A stretch of 45,562 nucleotides of DNA from Butyriboletus loyo (GCA_038093515.1 JBBPSI010000193.1:1-45562); one strand, 5' to 3'; counted from the stretch's first letter, positions 1 to 12,908 are shown. Numbers and translations: made by a program. The notes: generated by a model not told the origin, from the sequence alone.

Positions 1-3000
1 GGGAGACTGTTGCAGGGCCAGGCCCACCTCTCCCACGTCCCCTAAATCCTCCGCGCCCCCGTCCACGATCGAATGGGGCAACGAACCCCCTCCCTCGCGT
101 ATTATTGAAGTCTCCTCTTGGCGGGTGAGGCAACCCACCTCGACCATACGATCCACGACCACGTACAGGCGGATTGTGGTGTCGGTAAGTTGCGTCAGCA
201 ACCTCTCCATCTTGGTTGTGAATGCCCGAACCCGATGCATCACGTTGACTATGGTCAGGAGAGGTCCGACTTAGAACTCCTGTTGCGCTTTGACCGTTCG
301 ATAGTCCTCTTTCTCGTCCGTGGGTGGAGTCTCCTCGATTTCCGTGTCCACTAGATATGTGGTTCGACACCGGTGCTGCTGACGAGCCTGTGGGTGCCGA
401 TGTACCCCCAACTGTTGCGTATGATCCCTTTGGTTGGGATCCGTTTGCGAAACCAGTGCCGCGTCCTCGGTTGGGGTTCGCCATAATAGCGACAGGTGCG
501 GATGTATGCCTACGTCCGTAGTGAGCATTGTGATCTACATTATAGGACTGGAATCGGTGTGTACATGCCTTTGGGGGGCCGGTCGAAACCCGGCAACAGC
601 TAGATGGCCGGGAGGCGGCCGGATAGCAGGGTATGGCCCAGCACGAGGTTTGAAGGGCACGCTCGGGCGCGGTGGGGGTGCCGACTTAGGGTGCGTTGAA
701 GCTATGAACTGTGGATTACTCAAGTTCAAACACGAATTGAACAGCACTGTCGATCCGCGGTACTGAGAACACCTAGAAAAGTGTTGAGTAACCACGGACA
801 AGATTTGGCAATAATTACTCAAGTACCTGTCGCCGAGGGTGACTCCCGCCATGAAAGGGACATCCCAGATAACGTCCATTGATTTTGAGCTGAGTCCGAT
901 GACGACGCCTTTCACGGACAACGGTACACCTCCAGAGTCCTGCACCATTGTCACGCGGTCACCTAGTGTAAAGTGTTGATTCTGTAGCCTGTAGATGGCA
1001 TGCGCCGGTTTGAGGACAGCATGTCGTGGGATGTTCTTGACCATCGCTTTTTTGATTGCTGTTGTTGATCTGTTCTTGTTGATGGTGTCTGCGTACGCTT
1101 CAATTTCTCCCACAGTTTCTTTCGCGAGTTGATCAGAAAAGAGAGAAACAGGCTCAAATTCGCGGACCCCTTTTGATTTAAGCCAGTCTTTGACCTCCTT
1201 GACGTGAGCGTCCGCGTTTTCGACGAAAATGTCAGATGTGCGAGCCATGTCTGAAGGACAACTTAGTCCGTATACAACGAGGGAAGATGAAAAAAAAAAT
1301 TACCATCTCCGTTTTGATCAAGCACTCGGAATACTTCAGGGAACTTCTCCTGAGAGCATACGATGTAAGCAAAGCAAATTGAATCTTGAAATGAGAGATT
1401 TCACCTTGTACTCCCGTATTAAATCAATTGTTCTTTCACTGAACTCCCAATGTCGTCCCTCCTTCCGAGAATAGTCAATTACCTTCAAGCTCTTCGCCTC
1501 AAACTTGAGACTGAGGCCCAAGTTGATCTTCAAAGTGTCGGAAGTTAATACCATGAAACTAGACGTAATCTTGGAAAGCGCTCGGCCGGAAATGTGGAGC
1601 ATGTTGGCAGCTTTAAAAGAAGGATAGTACTGCTGAGACACGCGATTCTGTACAATCGTTTTGAACTTGTCGTTCTCCGTTTTATCCGAGGGGAAGAACT
1701 ATTTGCGACCCGTTAAGTCAAAAGAACTGAGCAATGATGCATTGTCGCGTACAGCAAGGACGACGGACAGAGCCTCGTTGGTAGTGCTTGCCACTTGGGC
1801 TGCGACACCATATGCATGTTCCCCAAGGAAGAAAATCTTGCAGCCGTCTGGAAACTCCTCGGACAAAGGTGGCGGTTCCCTCTCGAGGAAACGCGGATCT
1901 TCGGAAGCCACCTGGGAGATCACCATTTGAACCGCCTGCTCAAGCTCCTTGTCGGGTCCTTCATAATCCTTGACAAAAGCTCCTGTCTCTAGACGTTTCA
2001 TGCCTGTTGCGCCAGTGAGTGCTGTAGTCTCGCTAGACAAGACGCTTACCTTTCAAGGGTTGTACATGAACGAGCACGTCTACATCGCCAGTAATGACTC
2101 CACACTTCTTCGAATACATCTGCTCGATCCGCTCCGCCTTCATCTTCCAGTGACTAAGACCTTGCGGTGCATGTGGGTTGGCGACGATCTTCGGCGCACT
2201 CCCTGGTATGACCACTACCTCCTCGTATTTGAACAACGAATCCGAAACAGCGACAACGCGTCCTTCCTGCAGGAAAGGCCACCCGACAAAGGTACGTTTT
2301 CCTGACATTTCCTTGGCAATTTCCTCCGTCTTGCGGTTCTCGTGCGGGTTCTCGATACGCACCAGCATCGATTTATTACGGCTCTCCGATCCATGAACAT
2401 TCACGCCATGGAATCCTAACGAAGCGATGTGTGGTAGTGTGTCAAGGGATGGGAATCCAGCAAGCGCTTCTGCACCGAGAAAAACACCGTCGCATAAACC
2501 GGGGATGAGATGAAGGCCATCCAGGGTAGGAAGATCGAACGCCTCCATCACAGAAGTACAGCGATGTATAGGGGGGAAGAAGTTTGGCAGAGAGGACGGG
2601 TATACGGTCGGCTCTCCAGTACTAAACGAAAATTTGGTGCTGGTTCCGAAGGTATTGCGCCGTTTTTCCTCGGCGCTCAGGCGATGTTCGCGCGCTAGAA
2701 AGGGCAATAGTAAAGACGAATGTGCGTAGGTGAAGAGAGAAAAGCACACACATAACATGGCTCTGAGCAGCCTATTTTCATCAATAAATGGGATTTTAAC
2801 GATTGCTTCCCACTCTTGCTTCTTCCCGTTCAGATCTTGCTCAAAATCCAAGGGATAAAAGTCCAGAATGGGAGAGCTCGGATCAAACATTAAATCCTAA
2901 GGTATTGTTGTGAGAATGGTCACCACTGCGGGCGAGACGCGGATCACCTGATACGCGAACGGTATGAGGTCCTTGCTTGCCGAGGGCAAGACACCCATCA

Positions 3001-5419
3001 ACTGCTCAAATGGTCGGAAGGGTTTCCCAAGGTCGAATTCGAACACCATGTCTTCCAAACCTACCAGGTCTTTGAAACAAGTGAGTTATCGTACTGGCGG
3101 AAGTCGATAGCGGACATACCTGAAATACGAGGCGCATAATGGTAGTTGTAGAACCAGCCCCAAGAAGCAACGCCACTATAGTAATAATGCATCACCCATT
3201 GCAAGCCTTCAGCATATCTGAACATCAAGGCTCTCATTTGTTCTGGATTGTCATACGATATCCCCAGCTTCCCCTATTCACAGAGCGGTGGTAAGTTCAA
3301 ACAGTTAACGAGCGAGCCGCCGCAACTCACCATGTAATGACCGCGCTTCCACTCGTCCATCTTGTCATTGACGGATTTCTCGTGTCGCGCATCAAATCCC
3401 CCACCTTCGTCATCATCCTTGACGGGGGCTTTCTCGTACTTCTTCAACACACGATCGACAGCTAACAAGCTCTCCTCATCTCCCTCATCTGAAACATCTT
3501 CCCATTGTTCATCGTCTCCGCCTCCGTTGGGTTCAGACCCAGGCTCAGGTATGTGTTCCTCCACCGAACCTGGAAGATGCCAGGTGACAAGATTCTGGTC
3601 CTCCTCGTCATATTCATCCCAAGTAACGGACAGATGCAAGTCGGTGCTAAGAGTCGAGATAAAATTGCGATCTCGGGAAGGAAAAGTGTTCGGCATGGTG
3701 AGCGATGTATCGATGCTCGGCCGTTTCCCTAGGTTGTCCGTCACAAACCTCTTCACCTTGTCAAATATTTCTCGCTGTGCTCGTGTCAAAACTGATAGAA
3801 AAGATGACTGTCATTAGTGCCCCGAATGGAGCAAGCATGGAAAGGCAACAAACCAAGGCCGGTGCGTCTGCGCGGCATCTCTATCTCGTGTCCATGTTTT
3901 CTCTGCTTCCCTTTGAACCAGCTGGCGTCGGCGTATTCTTTCTCGAAAATCTCACGCTCCCAGATCCTCATTTTGTCAAGCACCACCTGAAGACGTTTCA
4001 TGTTGATTGTACCGCCCTCATTGATATAGCCATCTGAGATATATGATATAAGCAAAGATGATATGGAAAGAAGGATGCAAGCCCACCGAGTGAAGGTAGA
4101 ACCCTCTTATACACCTCAAATAGTCTCTCCAGGCCATTCTCGTGGATATGTAGATCGGGAAGGTTGGGTAAGAAATCGTTCCCGACGAATACGGCGAGAA
4201 GTATGAAGTCGTCTATAATACGCTCTAGACTATAGTCGAATGGCAGGACGGGTTCGATCTCGCGGAATTCTAGGTTCAGGTATTCGCGCATCAAGCAAAG
4301 GTGTAGCAGGTAGAAGTTTTGTGACTCTAAGCTGTGTATGTCGTGAGAAGAGATTCACAGAAATTAAAGCTCGACATACTTTCCACTCCCCTTTCTTTTC
4401 GCAGGCCCAAACTTGACTTCTTCGCGAAGGAGGCAAAAGTGCGGATCGTGACTAAGCAAACCCAGCATGATAAGGTCGGCGTCAAGACCATACAAACAAT
4501 GTCGGATGTTTGGATTGTAGTCCGGTTGTGCGCGCGATAGCCGAATATACTCCATAATCTTGTGCTCTCCTTCCCCAGGGACTTCGTGTCCTGAAAGCAC
4601 AACCTCGATATCCCTCCAATTTGCATCTTCGGTTATCTTCTTGTTTATGAAGTATCTCAGTTGCTCCGACAGCTTCGTCATAAAGACGGTTCCTGAGAAA
4701 TATTGTGAGGAATTGAGACATAACAACATGTGTCACGCACCTGGTGTGATACAATTACTGTCAAACGCTTTCTCAGCAGGAAGCTTCTCTCCCTTTGCCT
4801 CCGCTTTCTCGCGAACTTCTTTTGCTTCTTTCGCAGTACGGAAACGACGACTACGTTGTTGATTCATCTTGGCTCGCGGGGCAACACCATCCACAGCCAT
4901 GAAAAAGAGTTTCTTTGGCTGAATCTTTCCAAATAGGAGGTCCACGTATGCAAATATGGCTGTGAATATCTGTTGCTCGGACAGTCGAAAATGCGCATCC
5001 TCGTCATTGGGATGCGAGCCTGTGGACGGACATCAAGATGGTGGAATGTTAACTGAATGCAGGAATCGTACAGTTGTGTATGATTCCATTGAAGTCAAGG
5101 TACAAGTTATCTGGGGAACAAGTTAGCAAGACATAGAGCTCTGTAGCTACTCAAATTCCATTACCGAATTCTGGAATCTTGTTCTCCTGAATGAGTTGAG
5201 ATGTTAATGGGTACCGCTCACTGTGCGTTCCTTCAGACCATACAATTCACGTTTCGCAAAAAAAAACAATGGCAACTCACGAAATATAGCGGAAGAACTA
5301 GAAAGCATACTACGATTATTGCTCCATGTCAACAAGTCTGCACCGTTACGTACCTTCGGAATACCTTGTAGAGAATTGAACATAAGAATTAAATGCCTGA
5401 TAGACGTGAACTCACCCAT
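1..5419 (-). CDS. xrn1: 5'-3' exoribonuclease 1 (XRN1), C-terminus cut by window edge
   Basis: Cytoplasmic exonuclease that degrades decapped 5'-monophosphate mRNA. Spliced in 20 exons: 5416-5419, 5354-5364, 5281-5297, 5165-5220, 5072-5110, 4741-5019, 4380-4692, 4087-4331, 3854-4033, 3331-3791, 3120-3273, 2948-3069, 2752-2896, 2050-2694, 1753-2003, 1405-1698, 1304-1349, 827-1250, 569-772, <1-509. The N-terminus reads [19 protein letters not shown], the invariant XRN1 start. The catalytic acidic residues are all visible: [28 protein letters not shown] and VGNDFLP. The middle part matches the XRN1 linker, PAZ/KOW-like and SH3-like domains ([29 protein letters not shown]). The C-terminus is an RGG-rich tail still open at base 1. 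The first three exons are only 4, 11 and 17 nt. Intron 510-568 has a GC donor. Introns 2695-2751 and 773-826 are multiples of three without in-frame stops, so a naive ORF reads through them. Confidence 0.96.
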
Positions 5420-5469
5420 AATACACGAAAAGATCAAAGGTAGAGATACAGACAATAGCAAAATGATGA

Positions 5470-6339
5470 GTGCTGGGAGCTGAGACCGACCAGCACGTGG
5501 CAACCTGGCTTGGGGGGGACACACAGCCACACGTTCACGCAATCGAATTTAGTAATCAAAATCTTCAGCTCGAATACCTCGACGTAGAGTCGCTGGACAC
5601 ACACACAGTGTGTCAACACAGCTCAGAGACACTCGAATCATCGCACAAGTCGTCGTGCTGTATCTTGTGTGTCCGATCATCCATTTTCTTTCTCATTTTG
5701 TCGCATAGGGATGCCCGTGGCCTATATTACAGCCCGACCCAAGGCGTCAGGTTGTATTTTACCCCCGAAATCCAGAGCTCTTTGTTCTGCATACGCTCTT
5801 ATGAGCCAGTCCTTCCAAGCGTACTTCAAGCCCTTGCATATCCACAGAGCGAACCCTCATATTTGACGTTGCGCCAGCGCGTTCTTCTCGCCAGCCATAT
5901 GCTGCATGCGGACGGTGTCACGACAGAAAACACCAAGTTAGAGCCTCGTACGTGCGACGTACGTCCCAAGACAGACACCCGCGGTGTACCGCGTTGTGTC
6001 ATGGATACTCGTCGGGTTGTGGGGTTTCGGCTTCGTGGACGCACCCCTGGGTGCACCGATTCCTCATATCATGGTTGCATCGCAAAACGTCACAGCCTCA
6101 ATGGTGTCATTCGCCCGCGCACAGAGAGGGCCATCATGTCGAGTGCGTACGTTTGCACCATCAAAGAATACCCAGACAAAATCAGGTACCTCCGATCTTG
6201 CTTGTTCGGCATGGCCTGTGCCTCGAAGACGCCGAGTACGGTGAAATCACGGTCAGTAGGAGCAGAACCCGATGAGTTTCCAGAATCTACAAGGATGCAG
6301 CTCGTGGTACTTGACAAGATTAGGGACGTCAGGTTGTGA
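5470..6339 (+). CDS. uncharacterised 289-codon open frame upstream of xrn1
   Basis: A continuous plus-strand frame of 289 codons starts just upstream of the divergently oriented xrn1 start codon. A frame this long without a stop is unlikely by chance in about 52% GC sequence, but I recognise no domain. The N-terminal third has a hydrophobic stretch (around residues 65-80, SSCCILCVRSSIFFLILS) and the rest is mixed. Several plausible donors and acceptors lie inside it, for example GT after ACCCAAGGCGTCAG near 5750, so the real gene may use other frames. It could be a genuine lineage-specific protein or a decayed gene. Confidence 0.25.
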   Translation: MLGAETDQHVATWLGGDTQPHVHAIEFSNQNLQLEYLDVESLDTHTVCQHSSETLESSHKSSCCILCVRSSIFFLILSHRDARGLYYSPTQGVRLYFTPEIQSSLFCIRSYEPVLPSVLQALAYPQSEPSYLTLRQRVLLASHMLHADGVTTENTKLEPRTCDVRPKTDTRGVPRCVMDTRRVVGFRLRGRTPGCTDSSYHGCIAKRHSLNGVIRPRTERAIMSSAYVCTIKEYPDKIRYLRSCLFGMACASKTPSTVKSRSVGAEPDEFPESTRMQLVVLDKIRDVRL

Positions 6340-6344
6340 ACCAA

Positions 6345-7260
6345 ATTGTTGTACGAGGGGCTCTTCTCAGAGGGTCTGGATGGCCGCTGATCGGTAAGAC
6401 GATTCCCTTTTATTCGTTGATTAGTTTGATTTATATTGGTAGTGTCCCGGTTTGACCTACTGTGATCACCCTACTCCTGTGTGCTATCTCGTACATCCAG
6501 ACGGAAGTCGTTCGGCGATCAGTCGCTCCGGGAGTACAGAATATAGATACCCAGCCTCATCCCTATCACTCGGATCGCCCCTCGATCTCGTGGTCGTTAC
6601 ACACGGGGATCCTTGGAAATGGCTACCTTGCACGCGCTTGGAATTATAACAGAGTACCCTGATGGATTCCAACTCACAAAACGAGCCATCAACCAGTCCC
6701 TCAGGCGTATCTTACTCACAAGAGTGCGTACATTCAAATGGATGCAAACTTTCCTGTTGATCTAGACTGGGCATACATCAGGCAATATGTACGTTCGAGA
6801 TTGATGTACAATCGTCAGGGGTATCATCGAATGCAGTGCTTGACATTCAGCATGCCGTGGATCTCGCAGGGTACAGAACTAGATCTGTTTGGCCCATTCC
6901 GAGTATTTTCCCGCGCCCGAATAGAACGCGCTTGTGGGAAGTGGATCTGGTGTGAGTTCAAGGACCAGTTTGGAGGCAATCGGGAACAAGCGTTGATTGG
7001 ATGCTCGGTTCTATACTCGTTTGTGTGACCCGCTTCGTACCAGTTTGATAATACTTGTGGACGTGAAAGAAACGCACTGCGCTGCATGAGCTTGTGCGAT
7101 TCGAGTGACTACCAAGATCGCCTGGCCACCTTCGTTGGCACATTCAAGACCCCCCACCCTGATTCGCAATCAACGTAAAATCTGCATTGACCAAGACCTA
7201 AGGTGTAAATGGTCGAAGAGATGATCCAAGGGGTTCGTCGAAACATGGATGAAAATCATC
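6345..7260. other. gap with no recognisable gene
   Basis: Between the uncharacterised frame and the tRNA I see only short open frames (longest 96 codons at 6738-7028 plus), with no domain, repeat or RNA gene I can support. The 96-codon frame starts MDANFPVDLDWAYIRQYVRS and could be an exon of an unrecognised gene, but no consistent splice chain emerged. Confidence 0.4.
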
Positions 7261-7269
7261 AAAAAGTGT

Positions 7270-7341
7270 GGTTCAGCCCAGGATCGAACTGGGAACCTTC
7301 TGTGTGTGAGACAGAAATCATAACCATTAGACCACTGAACC
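7270..7341 (-). tRNA. tRNA-Val (anticodon CAC)
   Basis: The reverse strand folds as a 72-nt cloverleaf without intron. The acceptor stem GGTTCAG pairs with CTGAACC. The anticodon stem TCTGT/ACAGA encloses the 7-nt loop CTCACAC with anticodon CAC, and the T arm is CCCAG-TTCGATC-CTGGG. A run of T on the transcribed strand follows directly at about 7260-7265 and would serve as the RNA polymerase III terminator. CAC decodes GTG valine codons. Confidence 0.95.
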
Positions 7342-7445
7342 GATATGATGGTGATGCATTGATGGCCCTTGATCATTGCAGCTGGACCCGGAAATGACCA
7401 AGACACCGTCATATCTGCAAACATCAATAGGAACTCTATCGTGCT

Positions 7446-9556
7446 TCATTTCTTCCCTCTCTCCGGACCAAAGAAGTTTAACAGTCCCCCACGCTTGGGA
7501 GCCCCTCCTCTGGGCTTTGGAGCGGATTTTACTTTGGACTTCCCAATACTCTCTTCCTTAACCACCACCTTTGGTTTCGCCTCCTCGACCTTGGGTTCTG
7601 AGATTTTCTTCGTTTCCCTTCTCTTGCCCTTCGACTTTGACTTTGACTCCGTTTCCTCTTCTTCCTCGACAGACTCGTACGACGAATAGTCTTCCGTCTC
7701 TACAATACAATGTCAAGCAACAGTTTCGTGAGGCATCGCGGGACGACGTACGAATATACCCCTTAGCATCCGTTGTCGTCTGGCTTTTGATGACGCGTCG
7801 TTTCTTCAGTCCGTTACGGCCAACGGGAACGACCTTGCGCGGTTTCCTCCTTTTCGGTACTACCGGTGCACAATCAGATTCATCGTCTTCGCTAGTTGCA
7901 GGTGGCACTGTTGCTTCTTTCTCAGGTTCGTTCCCTTCTTCTTCCGACTCTTCCGACTCCTCACGCTGAGGATAGACCTTATTAACTTTAGACACGCAAT
8001 CGACTTGCTCTACGCACTTGATCAACCACGATTCGATAACGTTAAGTGGAAGAAACAAACCATCGTCAATATCCATCATGGCCCGCAGGCTGATCTCGGA
8101 ATCCGATGTCACGGTACTCTTTCTTTTGAGGCGTCGCTGGCCTGGCATGCGAACTTCGCCATTGTCATCCTCATCTGAATATACCACGCCTTTCTTCACA
8201 GATGATCCGGCACTTGGTTTGGCATTCACTGAGGACGGCTCAGACGCGGACTCCAGATCGGTGTCTGCGTGGGGTTTTCTCTTTATCCCTCGCTGAATAT
8301 AGCTTAGTCGGATCCTTTACAGAAGTGAGTGTAAGGGCTACCTTCTGGGTATCACCGCCGGCGACGCTGCTAAATTCGGATTTGGAAACCAACGGTTTCG
8401 TCGATTCCAGCCCTGGTTTTTTGCCCGCCGAGGATTCCTTGATTGTGACAGCCGAATCGGGCTCTAGCTTAGGCTTCCTTTCGTCTCTCGCCTTCTCCGC
8501 GACTGGCTCTTTTTCTTTGGTCTTTGCCTTACTCCAGTCTAGTTTGCCTGAGGGCTTCAGCCTGTCTTTAGATTCAGTTTTAGGCAGCATCGTCATTGTG
8601 GAAACCCGTTCTTTCGTTTCCAAGTGGGGAGCCTTGCCCTTCGTCATCTGTTGTTCTGGCCTTGTAGGAGCCACAGGTCTCGGTGCCGCCTTGGCAGGCA
8701 CATCCAATGTTGTTTTGGATGATGATGCTGCACTCTGATGAACAACACCGGCTCTGAGCTACAAAGAAGTCAATGACAAAAAAAATACCAGGAGGGCACC
8801 AACCAACCTTTACATGAGACCCCGTGATCTTCCCAGAAACAGAGAAAGATGCTATTCCGCCTTTGGCGTCCGCTTTGTGAACTTTGAAACTTGGAGTACA
8901 GACGAGTCCCGCATCCTGAGCTTCTCGGTCAACCAATCAAAAATGGGTCGACAATGCGTACGCACGCACCCGCAATCGCGACGGAGATAGACAGTATATA
9001 TGCACAGAATATATGCGAGAAAACTGTGACATGGCCTCTAGACAGAGAGTCAGAATGAGTGTGAATCGATCTGTATGGACGAGATACGCACCATCGAGCG
9101 CACGCGCGTCCACAAGCAGCACCTTGTTCTGGTGTACCACATCCATCTCCTCCTGATCCTCCTCAAACTCCAGGTCCACATCCATGGTAGAATCAGATGG
9201 TTGCGTTTCCGAGCGTGGGGTGACCGTCAACGCGGGTACCTCTCCAGAGACGAGGTACGTAGGTACAGCTGGCGCATCCGTGTCACGTACGGCGTCATAG
9301 TAGCATTGTAACTGGCTTTTTCAGACAGGATCAACGAGGGAACGAGAACGCAAAGTCCTTTGGAGAGAACACTCACTTCTTCGCATCGTTGACGTGTATC
9401 CCGAGCTCGCGGCTGAGTGACCTGAAGGTGACCTGGAGAAGTGGCGTAGGTGTGAAGATGCCACACCGTGTTATGAGAGGGAGAGGAGCGTACGATGCTG
9501 CGCTTGACGAAGAGCTCTTTGTCGAGGAAGTCCCTGGCATTTTTCGTCATCATCAT
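7446..9556 (-). CDS. cdc27: DNA polymerase delta subunit 3 (Cdc27/POLD3/Pol32 family)
   Basis: Accessory subunit that links the polymerase delta core to PCNA and is needed for processive and break-induced replication. Eight exons: 9494-9556, 9377-9432, 9092-9315, 8970-9037, 8808-8915, 8342-8758, 7752-8292, 7446-7699; the sum is 1731 nt, 576 residues. The N-terminal winged-helix region reads RDFLDKELFVKRSIV, then a Cdc27 signature KVLLVDARAL and YSVHIYCLSPS. The middle is long, charged and Lys/Ser/Glu-rich, with the conserved element KGYIQTEDYSSYESVEEE. The C-terminus ends in a PCNA-binding-like box, GGLLNFFGPERGKK. Three ATGs occur in a row at the start; the most upstream is used. The stretch coding GLFLPLNVIESWL near 8020-8060 looks unlike the rest and may be part of an in-frame intron. 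Confidence 0.92.
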
Positions 9557-9961
9557 GGACAAGACGAAGCGACCGTGTCTCAGTCTGTGCCCGACGCGTT
9601 TGTGACGCGAGTACCATCCAGGAAATTGACATCACGCAATATTCCCACTTCAGGCCGGATATATGCACTACATTCCGAATTATTTCATGACAGGCCAAAA
9701 GGATTCTGACAATAAAACCGAGCTTGCCACAACTAATCCCATCTGCACACAGAACAAATCAACCCCATATGAAAGGGAGACTAAAGAGGCCAAGGCAAAA
9801 CTGAGCAACTGGCATATGCATGCCACCGCTTGTCACTTCCATATGCTTTAGCTTGCACTGTCTTTTTTTGTGGTGAAGCTGCCCATGGGTGGAGCAAGAC
9901 AAGTGGAGACCAAATCTCTTTTCTCCTCACAAAATAAAACAACACAGTAGAAACGAATGGC

Positions 9962-11862
9962 TCAAGAAACCCCGATAACGTCACCCGGAGTGGTAGTACC
10001 AAGCACTTTTCCCGGCGTGGCCCGTGCAGAAAGTGTATCCAGAAAATATATCCAGCGTTCATCAACAGTCTTCACCATATCGAGCTCACCCAGCTGCGCA
10101 CGAGTTGGACGATGTGCATGGAGGACGATCAGATACTCGGACATGTCATCCTCTTGTTTGATCTCCAGTGTATTGTTTCCCAGCTTCATCCGTGATGATA
10201 TGTCGACGCATTGATCGGGGGTCAGCTACAATGAATGGAAGTGTGTTGTAGGATCAGTGTGAAAACAATCTAGAATACGCACAAAGAGCGGGGGGGAAAG
10301 TGTGATAATGGAGTGCCTCTCCTTGTCATTGACATGAAGCGACAACCGTTTTGAATATGGCCAAGAGCATGATAATCGTGATGTCAACTCTTCAAGGTCG
10401 TGTTCGCCACTCTCCGACTTGATCCTGTCAAAGAATTCCGGGAGGTGATAGCATGCTAGCGAGATGCAGACTCCCTGGAACGCTTCGCTGTGTGAGACAT
10501 TATGTCAAATTCGCTCAACGCCCGGATAACTTGCACGTACGATGGGTGAAATGACCTATTTACCCACTTTGATATCTTGGATAAAACACTTTCATTCAAG
10601 CTGATATCGATCACATGGGTATGGGTGAATGGCTTCCCCTGCGTGCTGTGAATAACGGACATCTCGTCATCAAATCGCCGTTGGCACGCGTCCATTCCCG
10701 AATGTTTGGGGTGGCCGGGCGATACTTGTGAGATTTTGAACTTTAGGTTTAGAGCTGGTTCCAAGGCGTTCACGAGAGGTGGGAGGATTGGACTCCGGAG
10801 TTGCAGCAGTGGAGATTGCGGTGGAGTTGGTTCTAATTTGCTACAGGGTTCTGACGAGGGATTCTCGGAATCTAAATCCGAAGCGGATATATCCATTGAT
10901 TGCGTCCTATCCGAGGTAATTTCGGGAAGCGATGCCGACGAACGAGCGGATATACGAGATTCACCGTTGAGAAAGGGGGCTTCAGCCGAGGGGGATTGAT
11001 GGTCTGTCCGACATAATTCCGGTGTAGCGGAGGGTTCATTCGATGACGTAGGAACTAGTTGTAGCTCTGGCGATGATAACTCCTCGTTCCGCGAAACTTC
11101 CTGTACGTCACGAGCTTCTGGTATTGCCGCGAAACAAGCATTAGAGTCTATTATCTCTAGGGATGGATTCCGTTCATCAACGTCCATCTGGACGGAAACA
11201 TCTTCAGGATTTTCATAAGATCCGGCCTTCTCGGCCGATACACAAGGAGGTGAAGCAGAGGCAGATACACTCGATTCCACTTCCTGGGCAACATTGAGGG
11301 AGATCCGACGGGGCAAGCGGCGGGATGGCACCATACGAGCAGTCTTCTTCTTCGGAGACGGTGACTGTCCGGGAATATGGGTTATGTCAGACACCAGCAC
11401 TAGCGAAGACTCATTGGCCTTGGACGAGGATGTGCTAGGGTCCTGATTCACTACAACGATACCCTGATTGGATTTAAACCAATCAAGATCACGAGCTATG
11501 AGTTCTTCTGAAAGCTCGGCTCTCCGTCCACGTTTGGGCTGAGGTTTGGAGGGTATTGTTGAGGAGGTGTTTTCAGCGAGATCATGTGAGGAATTTATGA
11601 CACCGGAGGCGAGGGATGGAATTGCTCCGATTTGGTCCTGCGACGCTACCTCAGAAGGATTACGCGCTTGAGGGGTATCGTCATGAACAAACTCGTCAGG
11701 AATCGCTTTCACAGCGCTCGATACTGGAGGGGAAGGTTGATTCTGCCATGTTGATCTTTGAGGGCCGTGTACGGGGGACATTGTGGGTTGCGGATGAACT
11801 GGGGAAGTAAGCGTGGGTGATGAAGCGCTAGTTTTATTTGAAAGTTCATGCACAGACGCCAT
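9962..11862 (-). CDS. hypothetical protein, disordered N-terminus with conserved-looking C-terminal domain
   Basis: Three exons, 10541-11862, 10283-10487 and 9962-10225, give 1791 nt and 596 residues. The intron at 10488-10540 is placed by phase: it joins HPS to EAFQGVCIS and removes a stop. Residues 1 to about 400 are Ser/Pro/Glu-rich and look disordered, with basic patches (PKPQPKRGRRAE; PSRRLPRRIS) that could bind nucleic acid or act in nuclear import. The last 200 residues look folded (LPEFFDRIKSESG, KRLSLHVNDKERHS, LEIKQEDDMSEYLIVLHAH). I do not recognise the family; a chromatin or genome-maintenance role is only a guess. Confidence 0.7.
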
Positions 11863-12052
11863 TGTATAAATCTGGTTGATTGAGAATTGCCAAAGAAGGA
11901 CCTACTTGGCGGTAACAGATTCGTGAGGCGGCCCATCGCCGTGAGTGGTACTTGTAGACGTTTCGGAAAGGGATAGATTTGTGTCGAGAATTATGCGTTG
12001 CAGTCTCGCTATAGAGGGGTGATCGAACGGAGATAAACCCAGCCGGAAAACA

Positions 12053-12767
12053 CTAACACTGGAGTTCATTCTCTGGGAACAGGTGCTTGAATGGGATCAT
12101 TGCTTGAACAAGTTGTCGCAGATGTTCTGCAAGCTCCGCAATAGCGGAGTGATACCTGAATGTATTCATGAAAGTCCAAAGTGCAATCTGGAAACCAAAA
12201 GGGAGAAAAGATGTCCGTTGACGATCAGCCTCTCGAGGCGAAGGACAGTGCCCCACCTCAAGAAGCTCGACGATCTATTGCATTAGTAGGCGATCAGCAA
12301 GACGTGTTTGGTTGTGAAGCGCCCCTTACCTTGGGACGAGCAGCTGCATAATACGCCTTCTCTGAACCTAACCAGACAGTGAGTTTTTGGACGGTGTGAA
12401 CATAGTCCTTGCTATCTCCTGATGCAAGCTTCCTGGCGAAAACGGGGAAGATCTTTTCATTTGAGCTGATTGCGGCACTGTGGGCTGATTTCATGGCCTC
12501 GAAGTCAGAATTGGAACTCGGAGAAGGAAACACTTTGGAGAGAACAATCAGATGAATTACGAAGATTCTTCTGTCAACAACACTTGCCACCTTGGACAGC
12601 ATGCTCAGGCCCCATGTTGGTTTTGAGGTAATTGAATGAAAGTTTGGCATCACGTGAGAGTATCGTGGACCCTTATTGCAGCTTGCGGATGGTTGATACT
12701 GGGTACGCGCTTGTTCGGTGATACCATCGAACGTTTCATACGCGATTTCTTTTCTTTTTTTAGACAA
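12053..12767 (-). CDS. hypothetical protein, weak model
   Basis: Two frames on the minus strand join well through an intron at 12275-12329 (AAG|gtaagg...atag|ATC), giving ARPK-IVELLEVG. The downstream part contains VFPSPSSNSDFEAMKS and EKIFPVFARKLASGDSKDYVH. Another intron probably lies near 12535-12592, where the frame changes character. The C-terminal exon ends LFPENELQC. I recognise no domain. It borders the transposon block and may be a degraded host gene. Confidence 0.35.
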
Positions 12768-12908
12768 GCGTGAATATTATTATGCAGCGACTGCCTAGAC
12801 TAGTCCTACATAATATGCTAAGGCGGTTATGAATCATAACCGGTCCGAGGAAAAATGCTCTTACACACATCCTGCAGGGAGCAGGGGGGTGTGGGGCTCT
12901 GTGAGCTG

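Noticed and set aside
7571..7969. Ser/Thr/Pro-rich plus-strand frames over 7.5-8.7 kb
   Set aside because: They are the antisense shadow of the Lys/Glu/Ser-rich Cdc27 protein.
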